From Sipunculus nudus (Eukaryota > Annelida > Sipuncula > Golfingiida > Sipunculidae): 64,000 bases of DNA. Shown here piece after piece: positions 13,401 to 27,599 of the stretch. The stretch spans positions 11,878,382-11,942,381 of the forward strand of contig CM049317.1 in assembly GCA_026874595.1 (NCBI GenBank). Reading direction: 5' to 3'. The translations under genes were made by a program, and so were the position numbers. The notes beneath the pieces are model-generated. The model saw only the letters and a list, made by a program, of their open reading frames with translations, made no database searches and had not been told where the DNA came from. The number at the start of each line of letters is the position of its first letter. Position 1 is the stretch's first letter.

Positions 13401-16354
13401 CCATTATACCAATAGTTGAATGGGAGTCGACTAGCTGGTTAGTTGATTCAGTCCTAATAACCAATCACGTTTTAGGAATTATTTGTTACTAGTAGCTTTA
13501 TGAATAATTATACAACGGGTTACCTTGACTAGGTCACCCCTTACTTATCATCTTCACCTAAATAACAACAGTTGCTAATTCTTTTCAAGAAATTAAACCC
13601 CCTTCGCATGATTAACGCAATGACCACAATAGGTCAATCACGGAATTTTTATTTTATGTACCTGGTATTGTATAGAAGAATGCGACATAATTCGATAGCT
13701 TTTGGCAAACGTACTAATATGACGGAAAATGCTATATGACTTAGAGACTATGCTTAGTTCTTTGAGAGAGCAAGAATTTCCTTCTTTATGAAACATAAAA
13801 CATTAAAACTTTAGGACAGCTTTAAAAAGGTAAATGAACGAACTAATCATAGAAAAATCCCAGCCTGGAAGACAAAACTGAATATCTATTCGATTTAAAT
13901 AAAAGTCAAAAGGAATTTTTTTTTTATATATGGATGAATATGAACATTAACAAAGCAACAAGGATTGAGTTCTGCCGTCAAATTCTCTCGAGGTTTTGAA
14001 TAGTGCCAACAAACAGAAATAAAGCAAAAATAGTACATCCGCTTCATCTTGTACTATCAGGTGGAGTAAGTGATCCTGAAATCGATAACTCTATAGATAA
14101 TTGAACCAGAAAGCCACGAATGAGGCTAAATAAGATATGTTCGTAACATTCCTTTGTGTTTTACTTCTTGCAGGTAGTTTCCAAACGGTATATGCGTAAA
14201 CCGTCACCGGAGGGCTCAAGAGAAAGAGAGTGGAGATCACACAAAGAGAAACGTTATTCGGAAAAGTTGAAGGTATATTGACCTAGACTGATGCAATAGA
14301 ATACTTCATTTTATGTTTAAAACTTATAATTATGTAAAGTCACTCAGAAAAGTTGATTCAAGATTCATGGATATAACAGCAGAAAAAAACTGAAATGCAA
14401 TTTTCTTCGTAGAAATCATCGGGTATGACTGGTAAGGAAAAAGAAGATGGAGTTGAAGAAAGTTCCAAGGTATTGTAAAATGTATCTTGAATGACTTCGG
14501 TGTGTTTGGAATGCATTTTCATTATTCTCATTAGTTAGAGTGCCTGTTGCTCCTGATGAAATTATAAAATTAAACAATTACGACAAAAAATGGTCTTGTG
14601 AACGAATGCTCACAGGAGAATGTTGCAAAAGAAGTGCTCGACTGACTCTCTCATTGTTTAGAAGATCACATAGATGGTATGGGGCACAATGAATACTTTT
14701 TTTCCTGGAAGGGACGCATGACGCCTGTACACAGGCTCGGTTTGCTTTAATTACTCGGCAAATTTTGACGAATCTAGCACTTTGTCTGACATCGTAGGGA
14801 AAACTTAATTTTTCCCAATTTTTATTAAATTTTGCATAGTGACTGAAATAAATGTGAAAATGATTTACATAATTATAATCTACGGTTCAGTTACGGCATA
14901 CCTGAATACAGGTCATAAAGCTAAATGGGGTGCCGTTTCATTAACAAACACGCAAATGTCATCAAAATATGGGGGAGCCACCAATTTTGAGTCGGGGATC
15001 ACTTGGTTAATTAACCAGACACGCACACACACCAGCTATATTTAAAACACATGGGTACGCTAAAGAAAGAGTGTTGTGTAAACAATATACTTTTATCTGA
15101 TAGCTGATCATTGATAAGGTTTATTTTTCTTTTGTTGATGATGGTTTATATTTTAGGGGAAAAGGTGTCTCCTTGATTTTCTTGAATAAATAAAATATAC
15201 GTCAGTAATTTTTTTATATTTTTACATTTCTGTATAACTGTTGTACACATGGGGCATCATTTTTTTCATTTATCAAATATTCATTTATCAGATATATGAG
15301 AGATAAATGACTGCATGTGATATTCCTTTTTGGTTTTCACACACACATGTATTGCCACGGGATGCATGTAAGGTCCGACCCGTCTCACTATTGAATTAAT
15401 ATATGTGCAATTTATTTCCCTGTCTACGTGAAATAAAAATTGCTCTCCAGCTACAGGGAAAAGGTGGTTCCTCATTGTGTTACCTCTTATAATATTTATT
15501 AATTAACGTGGTTTTGATGTCAAAACACTTTCACAAGAGAAACCTCTATTACTTGGATTTTGATAGGAAAATGAGTCTGGAAGTCTGCTTGAAGAGGTAG
15601 ATGGCTTTACAGATGAGCGTGAGGTATGGAGTCTTTATACTTTGGCCGAAAGGTACAGAATATTAATGATTTGAGTATGCAGAACTCTTCAACATATTTT
15701 AGACTTAATGGAAAAATAAAACAGTTTAAATTGTTACCTGAATATTACCCATGTTAATAGTTATTAGACATATAGGTCTAAAATGTAGATTTTAACATGC
15801 GAATATTGTAAATGATCGAAATGACAGCAGAAAACAATACATATTAGGATACCCTGTATAAGTTCCTTGGACATCAAAATCAAATCGCACCTAAATAACC
15901 TGTGCTTTAATACTTTAAAATAATGTATGTATTCTAAGTATTTCTTCTAAATAAAATATAAATAAACATTTGATCCATTTTCACCTTAAAATAAAGTTAC
16001 ATTTTGTAGTTTGGAAGATTTCACTTTTCCCAAGAAAGCAACTTGGATAGTGGATATTTTAGCATTAGAGAACGTCCAGCTATTCAGGTGATATATTGAA
16101 GCTTGCGCCATATATGGTCAGCCCGGAGCCCGTCCCGCAGTCAAGGAAAATATATTTAGCCCGACAGGCCTGGCACCGTTTAAAATACCTTTGTCATGAT
16201 GAATATCTTTGTCTAGATGAAGTGACTAAATAGCAAAGGTTACCCACTGCTAAAAATAGTTGACCTGGCTATATATATATATGAGGACGTGATATCAGTG
16301 ATATGTCAAATATTATATAAGTCGGCAAAACTGTCATTATTTTATTATATAGGG

Positions 16355-16435
<81 letters not shown>

Positions 16436-16675
16436 CCTATAAATATAAGTCTATGTATACTGAATTTTAAACACGTTGAAGTTCCATCGAGTAACAAGTC
16501 TGAGATCAACACTAGAACTCGATGCAACTTCAACGCTTGTAAAATCCAGTAAATCATGCTCTACTTGGGAATAGCTGGGTGCCTATTTTAGGCAAGGTAC
16601 CTGTATTCAGCACTTTTTTTACATCAACTGAATCTCATATACTGATATAATTATAATATATATATATATATATAA

Positions 16676-16718
<43 letters not shown>

Positions 16719-18622
16719 GTAGAGTTACGTATGTAAAGTGCTCTATGGCCTACAGACTAGGCCAGAGCGGTATAACGTTGAAGAAAAACAACACTGTAAA
16801 ATTCACAACAGTCTGTTTCACGTGATGCGAGAACATCAGGTAAATGTAGTTAGAATGAAGCTAACGGCGTGGTTTGAAAACCCGAGACTTTTCGAGATTA
16901 CGGGATTATGCTTTGTGGGTATCGGGGGTACTGTGTAAAAGACTGACACTGATCCTTTTGTCCTTGGGGGCACAATAGGATTGGTCGCGGTACCCGTGCA
17001 TTACTCGAACATATCAGGCCGAAGTGGTTTGTTGGTGCTTTATTGTTTTTATATAATAAAAAGATATTTTACCAGGATGCCAGGGCATAGTAAATAGACT
17101 TTTAATAGGTTCCTGGGTACAGTGAATATTTCAGTAGTATACATATGATATAAAATGCACATATACTATGAAAATACACAATATAAAAAGCAAATGTACA
17201 ATACAAAAGGCAACTATACTATACTCATAATAAGTGGACTCGACTCGATAAACTCACCATGGGTAGTGGCAACGCTATGTCCCTCAACACTGCAAAGCAG
17301 TGAGAGAGCAATTACCTGGACAGGTAAGTCTGTCCAGCGGATCCTCGGGGGATGGGGGGGGGGGGCGGGTGGGGGTAGAATGAGCGGGCACGATAGATAT
17401 TTGTGCTAATGCTAGGTTTTAAAACATATCAGAGTAAATTTGTTTTGATGGCAACACTTGGAGAGAATTTCAGCTCTTGAGTTCAACAATGATCCATGGG
17501 AGGGGGGGGGAGTTTCTATAAGTAGTTTTCAGACAAACAGAGATCACACTTTTCTAGTCCCACAGAAGTAAGGTGCTGCTGTGGCAGAGATTTCCAAGGA
17601 GAGTTCGTTATTGAAAGTGTCTTATAGTGACCAGATGTGCTTAGACAGTTCAGGGTTTTCAGCTTGGGATCTGTTACGAAATGATTGTTTGTGGTTATTG
17701 TATCTGGTCTTGAAACCACCTTCAGTATTCCATAAGTATTTTTCTATAAGTAGCTTTTCAGACAAACAGAGAACACACTTTCTAGTCCCACAGAAGTAAG
17801 GTGCTGCTGTGGCAGAGATTTCCCAGAAGAGTTTGTAATTGAAAGTGCCTTTTAGTGACCAGATGTGCTTAGACAGTTCAGGGTTTTCAGCTTGGGATCT
17901 GTTACGAAATGATTATTTGTGGTTATTGTATCTGGTCTTGAAATCACCTTCAGTACACCCTATGTAGTGTTTCTCGTCATTGTCTGTTTAACTGTTGCCT
18001 TGCAGACAATGCATCTCAGTTGACACTGACCATTCATTAGACATTCATCTTTTTTTACGGCAAATACATTGTTTTTCAGGTACATTCACAGCTTTGTAAG
18101 TATTTACTACCTTCATATTATGTTCGCTGATCAGGTTAGACATGTTGGGTAAAGAGCTAGAGCTAATTTTCAAATTGTTCCTATTGATCAGCATGTGGTA
18201 CCTGTGATGTTTTGGGAAGTGTATTTCAATTAGTTTCATGAATTGTCTGCCAATGTTGGTTTTTACATGACGGCTGTAGGGTGATTGAACCATGTTATTT
18301 CCCTTTTCCTGTTTCTTTTGCTTTTCACTGCGGGTTCAACATATTTTAAGCTTTCTGAGAACCCGGTTTTTCGCTAGACTTTGTCATACATGGGTTTGGC
18401 TCTCAAAAACAGCTAACAAGGACAATAGGATCAGTGTCCGTCTTTCACATGCTGCCCCCGATACGCACAAAGTATAATCGCGTGATCTCGTAAAGTTTCG
18501 GCTTTGCACACCAGGCCGTTAGCTTCATTCTAACCACATTCACCTGATGATCTGGTCGCATCTCGTGAAACAAACTGTTGTGAAGTCACAGGGTTGTTTT
18601 CTTCAGCGTGTTTTATATATAT

Positions 18623-18665
<43 letters not shown>

Positions 18666-21493
18666 TATATATATAGTTCCTATACATAAATGGTAATACA
18701 TTATATGTTTCAATATCCAAACTTTTCCCGTTCTTCCAGTCATTTCCAAATTTGTACTCGTAAAATAATGGTAATGCAATATTTGAATATATTCAAGCTG
18801 GCACAAGGAGAAATTGTGGATGCTGGTTTATCATCTGTCCTGACATACTCCTTAGCCCTTGGATTCTGTCACCCAGTCAGTTCTTCAGAGGCAACGACTA
18901 AGGTACTGGTATAGGCGTGCACCCATAAATTATATAAATTAGTATTAAATGTAAATATTTTATTCTTGTAATGCGTATTTATAACAAAGTAAAATAGTTA
19001 TGTTTGAGATGTTTTGTAGAATCCTGCTGATGTAAATAATACCATTCTCTTATTAATTATTATTATCCAATAAACCCGATCCCCCCGACCCCCTAAAATA
19101 TTCCACAGAGAGGATTCAGTATGCTTGTACGTGATCATATATATCAATATATGGTTTTTGGAATTGTTTTCAGACTTATTATTCATTTTATTTTTTTACT
19201 TAACTTCCGTAATTAGTGTATTTTATTGGGATGAACGGACATGTATCTTGGCCATATTATCTGTGTGGTATGACACGTGGATACTGACATTATCGAACTA
19301 GAATTACTTATTGTAGGATTAGTTGACGATTATTTCACTGCAGACAACATTTGGCCTCGTATTACATCATGTTAAATAGAGTACATCATTCGATAGAATA
19401 TATCATTATTTCTCAATAGAGAATGTCACATAAATTTCTGAAACGAAACATAAACAAAAAAATAAAATAACATCCTATTATAGGCAAAGATATATGTACT
19501 TTTGAATAAGATAACAGCTATGACATGCTGAAGTTTTCTATTTGTTTCCCTCGGTTCGAGTTTTAAAAATATTCATTATGTATATTACACAACAGTCTAC
19601 ACTACGATGAAAACACTTCTGATGTAAGTGCAGAAGATTCTGAAAAATTAAACATTTAATAGTTGGTAATGAGAATACACTGTTCATATCCTCTGTTTAT
19701 AACTTTTGCAGGAGTCAACCTTGAGTAAAAAGCCAATCTGCCATTGTTACACCAAATTATCTGAAGGGATAACATATGAAACCTGCCTGACGGATGAAAC
19801 ATCAGTAAGTGCTGTCATAGCATGCTAAATACATTTGTTTGAAGAAGGTTAAGGTTGAGATCCTTTGATCTTTTTTATATTTCCTGTATTTTGTAAAAAT
19901 ATGCATAAAATTTCATGAAACTAGACAAACATGTTAATGCATTCTTTGAATATATTCAAGGTTACACAAGTGGAAATTGTGGATGTTGGTTCATCATCTG
20001 ACCAGACATACTCCTTAGCCCTTGGATTTTGTCAGCCATTCAGTTCTTCAGAGGCAACGGCTAAGGTACGGGTATAGGCATGCACCCTTAGATTATATAA
20101 ATTTGTATTATATGTGAATATTTTATTCCTGTAATGTGAACATATAACGAAGTGAAAATAGTTAAGGTTGAGATGTCTTGTAGAAACTTTCTGATGTATA
20201 CAATACCATTCTCTTATTAATTATTTTTATCCAATAAACCCGATCCCCCCGACCCCCTAAAAAATTTTCCAAAATCAGGATTCAGTATGTTTGTTCGTGA
20301 CCATATATATCAATATATGATTTATAGGGATTGTTACAAGGCTGATTGTTTATCTTATTGTTTCTTTACCCCACTTTCGTAATTAGTGTATTGTATTGGG
20401 ATGAACGCACATGTATCTTGGCCATATTATATGTGTGGTTTGACACATGGATATTGACATTATAGAACTAGGATTACTTATTGGAAGATTAGTTGACGAT
20501 TCTTTCACTGCAGACAATATTTGACCTGGAAATAAATGACGTTATATAGAGTACACCATTCGATAGAATATATCATTATTTGTCAATAGAGAATGTCATA
20601 TAATTTCTGAAATGAAACATAAACAAAAATAAAATAACACACTATAATAGGCAAAGATATATATTCAAGTGTACCTTTGAAAAAGATAACAGCTTTGTTT
20701 CCTCTGGTTTAAGTTTTAAAAATATTCATTATGTATATTCCACAACAGTATACACCGCAATGGAAAATCCTCTGATGTAAGTGCAGAAGACTCTGAAACA
20801 TTAAACATTTAATAGTTCGTAAATAAAATACATTGTTTATTTTCTCTGTTTATAACTTTTGCAGGAGTCAGCCTTGTTTGGAAAGCCAATCTGCCATTGT
20901 TACAGCAAATTTTCTGAAAGGGTAGCATATGAAACCTGCCTGACGGATGGAACATCAGTAAGTGCTGTCATAGCATGCTAAATATACTTGTTTGAAGAAT
21001 GATTTGGTTGAGATCGTTAGATATTTTTTTTATATTTCCTGTATTTTGTAAAATATGCATGGGATTTCATAACACTAGAATTACATGTTTATATCCTTTG
21101 AATATATTCAAGCCTGGGCAAGAACACATTTCAGAAATTAGTTTTTCATCTGAGCATTACTACTACTTGGCACTTGGATTCTGTCACCCAACCTGTTTTT
21201 CACAGGAAACGCCTAAGGTAAATGTGTAAAAGTGCAACCTCCTATATTATGTATTAAATGTAATTATTATATCCAATCAACGTGTATTAGAAACCTCCTG
21301 AAGGAAACAAAAGGTTATTTAATTGAATATATTTTTATTCTATAAGACTAAAATAATAAACCCACATTCAATATTTATCAAATATATCCTGTAGGAAAGT
21401 TCAAAATGTATCGTTCTGCTTTTGCTTATCTGTTGTGTTAATAAATCTTAGACGAATAGTCAGATGAGACACTTGCTACATGTTCTTGTCAAG

Positions 21494-21558
<65 letters not shown>

Positions 21559-24500
21559 TGATTAAAGTACAAAAGTTCCTTTACTGATGGACATTTATTT
21601 CACATATACAGGGATACCGGTCAGTCGTGTCTCTGTGTCAACCAGTTGTGGAATATGTAGAGGATGCGTTCATTGATACCAGATAAATCAGGGTTTGTCT
21701 GCTAACATATTTTAACGCTTCGGCGACTGTTACAAACCTGTACGCATGAAACATAAAAATCAATCACGTTATGTCGCTGATAAAACTGCAATAATCCATG
21801 TATAAATAAACTATTATAATACTAGACCCCAATGTTAAGCTGATTTGGGGAAGCACCAGTCATGTTTCATATCTTGCTTTGGTGACTATTGTACCTAAAG
21901 AAGAGGTGAGCCATGCTTATTTCCATAAAGGTTTGCAAGATAAGTCATACCCTGAAAGCTCAAGACCGATCTGTTACATAATACCTGGTTTTGAGGTAGG
22001 TAATTAAACTATAAACAAGAAAAAAAATGCATTTTCTATCAGTTTTCTTATCAGTCTGTTTCCTACACTAATCTTCTTTACCTGTTTTCAGGGTCAGGTA
22101 GAGTGTGATGCATCATGTTTAATCACTAACCTTCGAAATGAGTCCCTTCAGAAGTTGGAACGTATAAAGACATCCCAGGTCACATATTTTGAGACAGAAT
22201 GTGTAAAATTCAAACTAAAATTAAATTGCCAAGAGAGTTCCACTAATTCGTTTTGTCTCGTTCTGTAGGATACGGCTGATGCCACAAGAGTTCAGTGTTG
22301 TTACAATCTTATTCATGCATGGTCGGAAGATGAGTGTTACCATGTCAAACATATACCATTAGGTTATTGAAAAACCGTTTCGTTACGTTTCAGTACATGA
22401 ATGAATATATCATCATATCATTATTAAAGAACTTTTCGCCTTCTAAGTACTTGTTTACGTTAAAGAAAACGATAACTTGATATTTGTAAATTATTATGAT
22501 ATGGTCATGTCTTTTTACGGAAATGCAGAAGAGGGAATATCATATTAACCCCTCAGATATCACACAGGACAAGCAAGCCACAGTTCTTTTTCAACCAGAA
22601 TTGCGCTCAAATGAAGAGACTGAGGTAATTTATATGATAAAGACGTTTGTAGAATAATATAAATAAAAGAAAATAAAATAGAAAACCAAATTAAACGTAA
22701 GAAAAAAGTAGTTTTCAGTGCTTGCTGGAACATTCGTTGATCTAGGTCCCTAATCTACGATGATATAAAAGATCGTAAATAATTTTTTTGCGAAGGTGAA
22801 AATACTTCTCTTTTCGTTTCAGGTAATGTTTGGTGTAGAATTTTTCTGCGGTGTTGTCAGGCGTGTGCAAACCCCTATCACGGTGCCGAAAAGCAGCTTG
22901 CTACAGGTATTTATTAAATATGTAAAGAAAAATTCAATACCCGTAAAAAATATGGAGGTTTTCATACTAGAGATAACTAAAGAACGTAGTATATTTTCTT
23001 CAGTTGCACCTGCTTTCATTGCCCTTTATTTCTACAGAAACTACCCCTTTCTTTCAAATTGCCCTGCTGGTGTCAGCTGGTATGGGAATATACAAAGTAT
23101 GAACGAGAAAAGGTTGATGATTATATGGTATGTTTTATTCTTTATATCTCTCCATAAAAAGATATTCGCATCATATTATCTAGTTAAATAAGAGGAGTAT
23201 GTGTTACTCTAAAATATACGTTCAAATAAAATAAAGTTCAAATCCTTAAGCATAGTTTACTTTCATCGTTGAAAGTTCTTCTTTAAACAAATACAGCATA
23301 CAATTTGTTATTTTATAGCAAATCCTAATGAAATAGATTAAAAGGACTGGTGGCCATCATCCTAATAGTCATTGTGGAGAAGCTACTTTTAGACTTTTCA
23401 TATTTACGTATTTTAGGTTCCTCTTGGTAACATATATTTCATTTTGTGCAGGAGTCGGTGCATATCTACAGGATGGATCTAGTATCAGAAAATGTGGAAA
23501 GACCGAAATGCCACATCGAAAGGTCTCCAGTAAGTGTTGATTCATCAAACTACTGTATTTTGCCATGCCAGTAATAATGTTGAAGGCGATGCTATTGAAT
23601 CCAATGTACATAAACAGTGATAATTTTATGTGTGTGGTTTTGTGAATATGATGTAACTTATATAATTTATGGTGAAAACGAACAAAATGGAACATTCATT
23701 CTGTCATAACGCACTGAGGATATCCACTCAATAACATTTCTGCTTCCCATGCCTTAACTTCCTCACTATGATAGTAAATGAAAGGAAACGCCGCTGACGA
23801 TACATATTTAACGCATACATTTTCATTTAGATATATGTTTATTCCGATGGTGTAAAAATAGTCTTTCACCCTGATAATCCTCTTTATCGTGATACCACAT
23901 ATCTATTTTATGATACCGTCTAAATTTAAAAAAAATTGTCCGAAGAGAACATTTCTTTTATCAGAAACATCATTCGACCCTCGTTGCTTCGTGATCAACG
24001 GTATCATATTTACCGTGTTATGAAACTGTTATATTACCCGTTTAACGGGATTTACAACTGCACCAGTGTTTACTCCCACTCTTGTCTCATGCTGATATAT
24101 GCAGAGGAGAAAAGTGCTCACATCACGTCAATACCCGTAAACACTACCGTTTTACTCTACTTGTGCATTTGATTGAATAAGGGACCATTCTACCGAATAT
24201 TTCTTTAATCCGTTAAATTTAATTGAAATAGATCTGAGACTGTTATGTTTAACTTTTAAACATAAATCAAATAAGTATTTTTTTAATTGAAGGTTTTCCA
24301 AGAACAGTCTTGTCATGTTTGCCAAGAACCTTGTCAATCATACCAACATTATTCAAGATAATTACATATGTAATATGTATCGGACGGGTCAAAATTCGGA
24401 AAATATAGCTCAGCCCCCAACAAATTGCACGATGGCAGCAAAACCCCTCAGATGGCAATAAATTATTTAGTTTTCATGATGGAATTGTAATGTTGGTATC

Positions 24501-27500
24501 TACGGCTTGGTTATTGCGGTCCTGAAATTCATTGGAACGTATTTATGTCAGTGACAAATACACGTCCTTTTATCATCATAGTTGTAATTTATGTATCTAC
24601 TATTACATTTATTGGTCTGTGAATCAATTGAAACCAAATAAAGCATCGTTGTTTAGTCATGCAACTGGCAAATCAAAGATGGCGTCAAAATGGCTGCCGA
24701 TTACGTCATTTGCATTAAATGTTCTTAAGTCATTCTTAATATGATTGCCTTAGTTTTTGTGTTAATTATGTCCCCATTGGTTATACTGTTAGCGAATCAA
24801 CTTGAACGTGCAGGTAACCGATACTTCCAAGATAGCATCCAAGATGTCAGCCGAATTATTTTACATTAATATGGTTGAAAGTTGTCTGGCACGAGGTTAA
24901 GTGTCTAAAATGAAATATTATGACTAGTAGTAGATCCTTGGGTACCCAGGTATATATAAAAATACGACCACTGGACCCAAGATGGTCACCAGTACATTGA
25001 AACCGTATAAAACTGGCGCATTTCTATTAGATCTGTAATAAATGTGTTTACTTCAAAACTATAAAGAATCAAATAGCTGGAGGCACTTGAATGAGGGTTG
25101 TCACGATGAGTGTTTCTATTGAAACACAGTTATTTGTATGAGGTTTCTATTAATCTGATTAAAGTTAAGTGGAAATTACCATCTTTGATCTTCCATTATA
25201 TTGCTGTACGAAATGATGTGTCCAGTTTACCAGGTTAAAACAACGCTGGCATAGTCTCATACTCATCATTCTATTAAGCAACAGCTATGGTCCATCTTCT
25301 AAAGACTACACCTATGCTTGCCGGTAACGGAAACAACTGAATGAGTAACCCCCAGTTGGTGACATCTGTGTCACTTTTGTTACAAGACTCTACCATAATA
25401 TAATAGTTAATTCAAAGACTGAAAGATTTAGTGGAGGATGCAAACTTTCCTTTCGAGATTCAGAGCTAACATAATGCGTATATATCGAGGAAGATTCATA
25501 GAGAATAATGTGCCATTTAAACCAACATTTCTAACAGCTATAAGTTCGTAAAACTCCAATCAATGAGCAGCTGATGAAACACTGCTACCTCTCTTACCAC
25601 ACAAGACAGCCTGAAATTAAAAATTTCCAGGATCCATCTTTGGAGATCTTGAAAGCCGTACCCTTTCGAGACAAGCGCATGTTGTAGGTCGACCTAAAAT
25701 GCCAGAGTCGTTACCGACTACAGAAATTAGATGGCCTGGTCCACATGGCAATAGTATATTTTTCTAGATGATTGTCTGTTTTAATCATCCCGGTAGAGAA
25801 TAATCTGACGATCACAAAAAAATCTGAAGGGCTTGCCTGCCATCTTGGACGGCATCTTGAAAATATCATTTTTCCCGGAATCCAATTTTGGTAAAATGTT
25901 GATATATTGTTAAGCTAGTCCTATAGTGCAGAACATCACCATTAAACAATTTCTTGCAATAGGTTGAGGCTTACTCATATTTTGACCCGTCTATATATAA
26001 AAATGAACACTTAGAATTGTTCAACATTGCAAAACTACGTTTACTTTCATTAAATGGAATCGCCGTTTCTTGTTTTTTAATCAGCCAAAAGTTATGAGAC
26101 TTGTTCTTTTCCACTAGGTAAACAAACAAACAAAATATAATATCCGTCTTCACATTGCATTGTATTGCACATTCTTTCTTCTTTTTTTTTAATGGGAACA
26201 GATCAAAGTCACAAGGATCATCTGTAAATGTCGTCCAGCTTTGGAAAACGTGGAACCAGAATACTGCCAAACAACATAGATGCGTGTAAATGAAGTTTAA
26301 GGTCCAGGAATAGAGATAAACATACATATGTGTCATGTATATTATATAAACTACGTTTTGTGCCGCTTTCTGCTAAGTTGGTAAACTGTCGGTTCAGGGG
26401 TAATACAGCATTAACACAAGTTTAAAATATGAGTTAATATATTAGAATTTTAAAACCTATTAGGAACGCGTCCTCCAAAGTATTGACTTTTCTCTATCTT
26501 GTATTTTCCTAGTGTCCAGAAGAAAAATCATGCCAAGTAATGCATGAACCTGAATGTATGAACAGTTCCAATATTGTATGTACCAATGAAGTTGACAGCT
26601 TCATCATTGTTAATCAGGTACATAACCTCTCTTCGTTCCCTGTTAGCAAGGTCACCTTAAGCCCCTTTTCGCCATGTTCGCCAATTCATCGCCAACACTA
26701 AATGTCCATATCTATAAACTTAACCGGACCGATAGGAAAGAAAGCTTCATTCCACACGTCCTTCAAAAGCTTGACTTCTGAAAAAGATTTTGGATTTTTC
26801 CTGAATCATTGACTGAGTGAATATCCATTGGTTATTGTTTAAATATTTAGCAGTTTTATTTTAAATTTCTTTCATTATTTTCATTTATTGTGTTTCGAAC
26901 GAGGTTATCATTACATATTGTCTTCTATTCGAAGCGTTTGGTTTTCAGCCTATCAGGCATAGATGCATTCGGCCTGTGTCTGAGCTTTCTCATATATCTA
27001 GAATATCGAATGTCCTTTCTTATCAATATTTGAACATTGCACATTATATTGCAGGTATTTAAACATTACACATTATATTGCAGGTATTTCTGGAGAGTGT
27101 CTCGTTTATAGAAAATACAAAAACTTATAACCTGCAATTAATACCACCATGGGTCACAATGCTACAGGTAAATCACATGTTTGTATACGTTTAACCCACA
27201 ACGGACAATATTGTAAAGAGGCACAAAATATCGACCGTGAACAATCATATAGTGAATCTGAACACGTAATAGGGAAAATGTCCGGTGATTTTTACCTGAT
27301 CATTTGCAAGGGTTTTACAAGGCTTTATCATTACGCATATAGGCCACACTGGGTCGCAAGGAAATCTCATGCTCAAGACCGATTTTCGAATATGTAAAAA
27401 CAGAAGAGAGCCATTGCACATATGAAAAGGTAGGTTTTGCTGTACAAGGAATGTAACATACAACAAAACAACATTATCTATTCTCTGTATCCTTGTTCCA

Positions 27501-27543
27501 GGCAAAATGTCTCTACGATTTCTATATCAGTAATCAAAGATCG

Positions 27544-27599
<56 letters not shown>

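Larger units (their letters stand above)
16738..18615 (-). mobile_element. degenerate Penelope-like retroelement with inverted terminal repeats
   Basis: Minus-strand relic. The ends at 16,738-16,985 and 18,395-18,615 are inverted copies of each other (shared TTAGAATGAAGCTAACGGC on opposite strands), like the pseudo-LTRs of Penelope-like elements. The coding relic between them encodes the region before and within a GIY-YIG endonuclease; no reverse-transcriptase core remains. TA tracts flank it. It lies in an intron of the mini-exon gene, on the opposite strand. Confidence 0.75.
18770..21240. repeat. tandem duplication of the C+D exon unit (about 1.15-kb period)
   Basis: Introns as well as exons repeat (for example AATAAACCCGATCCCCCCGA at about 19,070 and 20,234), so the unit was copied as DNA. 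Order: C1-D1-C2-D2-C3, the last unit incomplete. Confidence 0.85.

Noticed and set aside
22796-23191. 131-codon open frame
   Set aside because: It starts with a non-ATG codon in an intron and crosses the donor at 22,907 and the acceptor at 23,037. The phase-0 exons 22,823-22,906 and 23,038-23,127 explain it better.
25971-26336. 121-codon minus-strand open frame
   Set aside because: Low-complexity Phe/Lys/Tyr composition including a poly-Lys run from a T tract; no start context or family.
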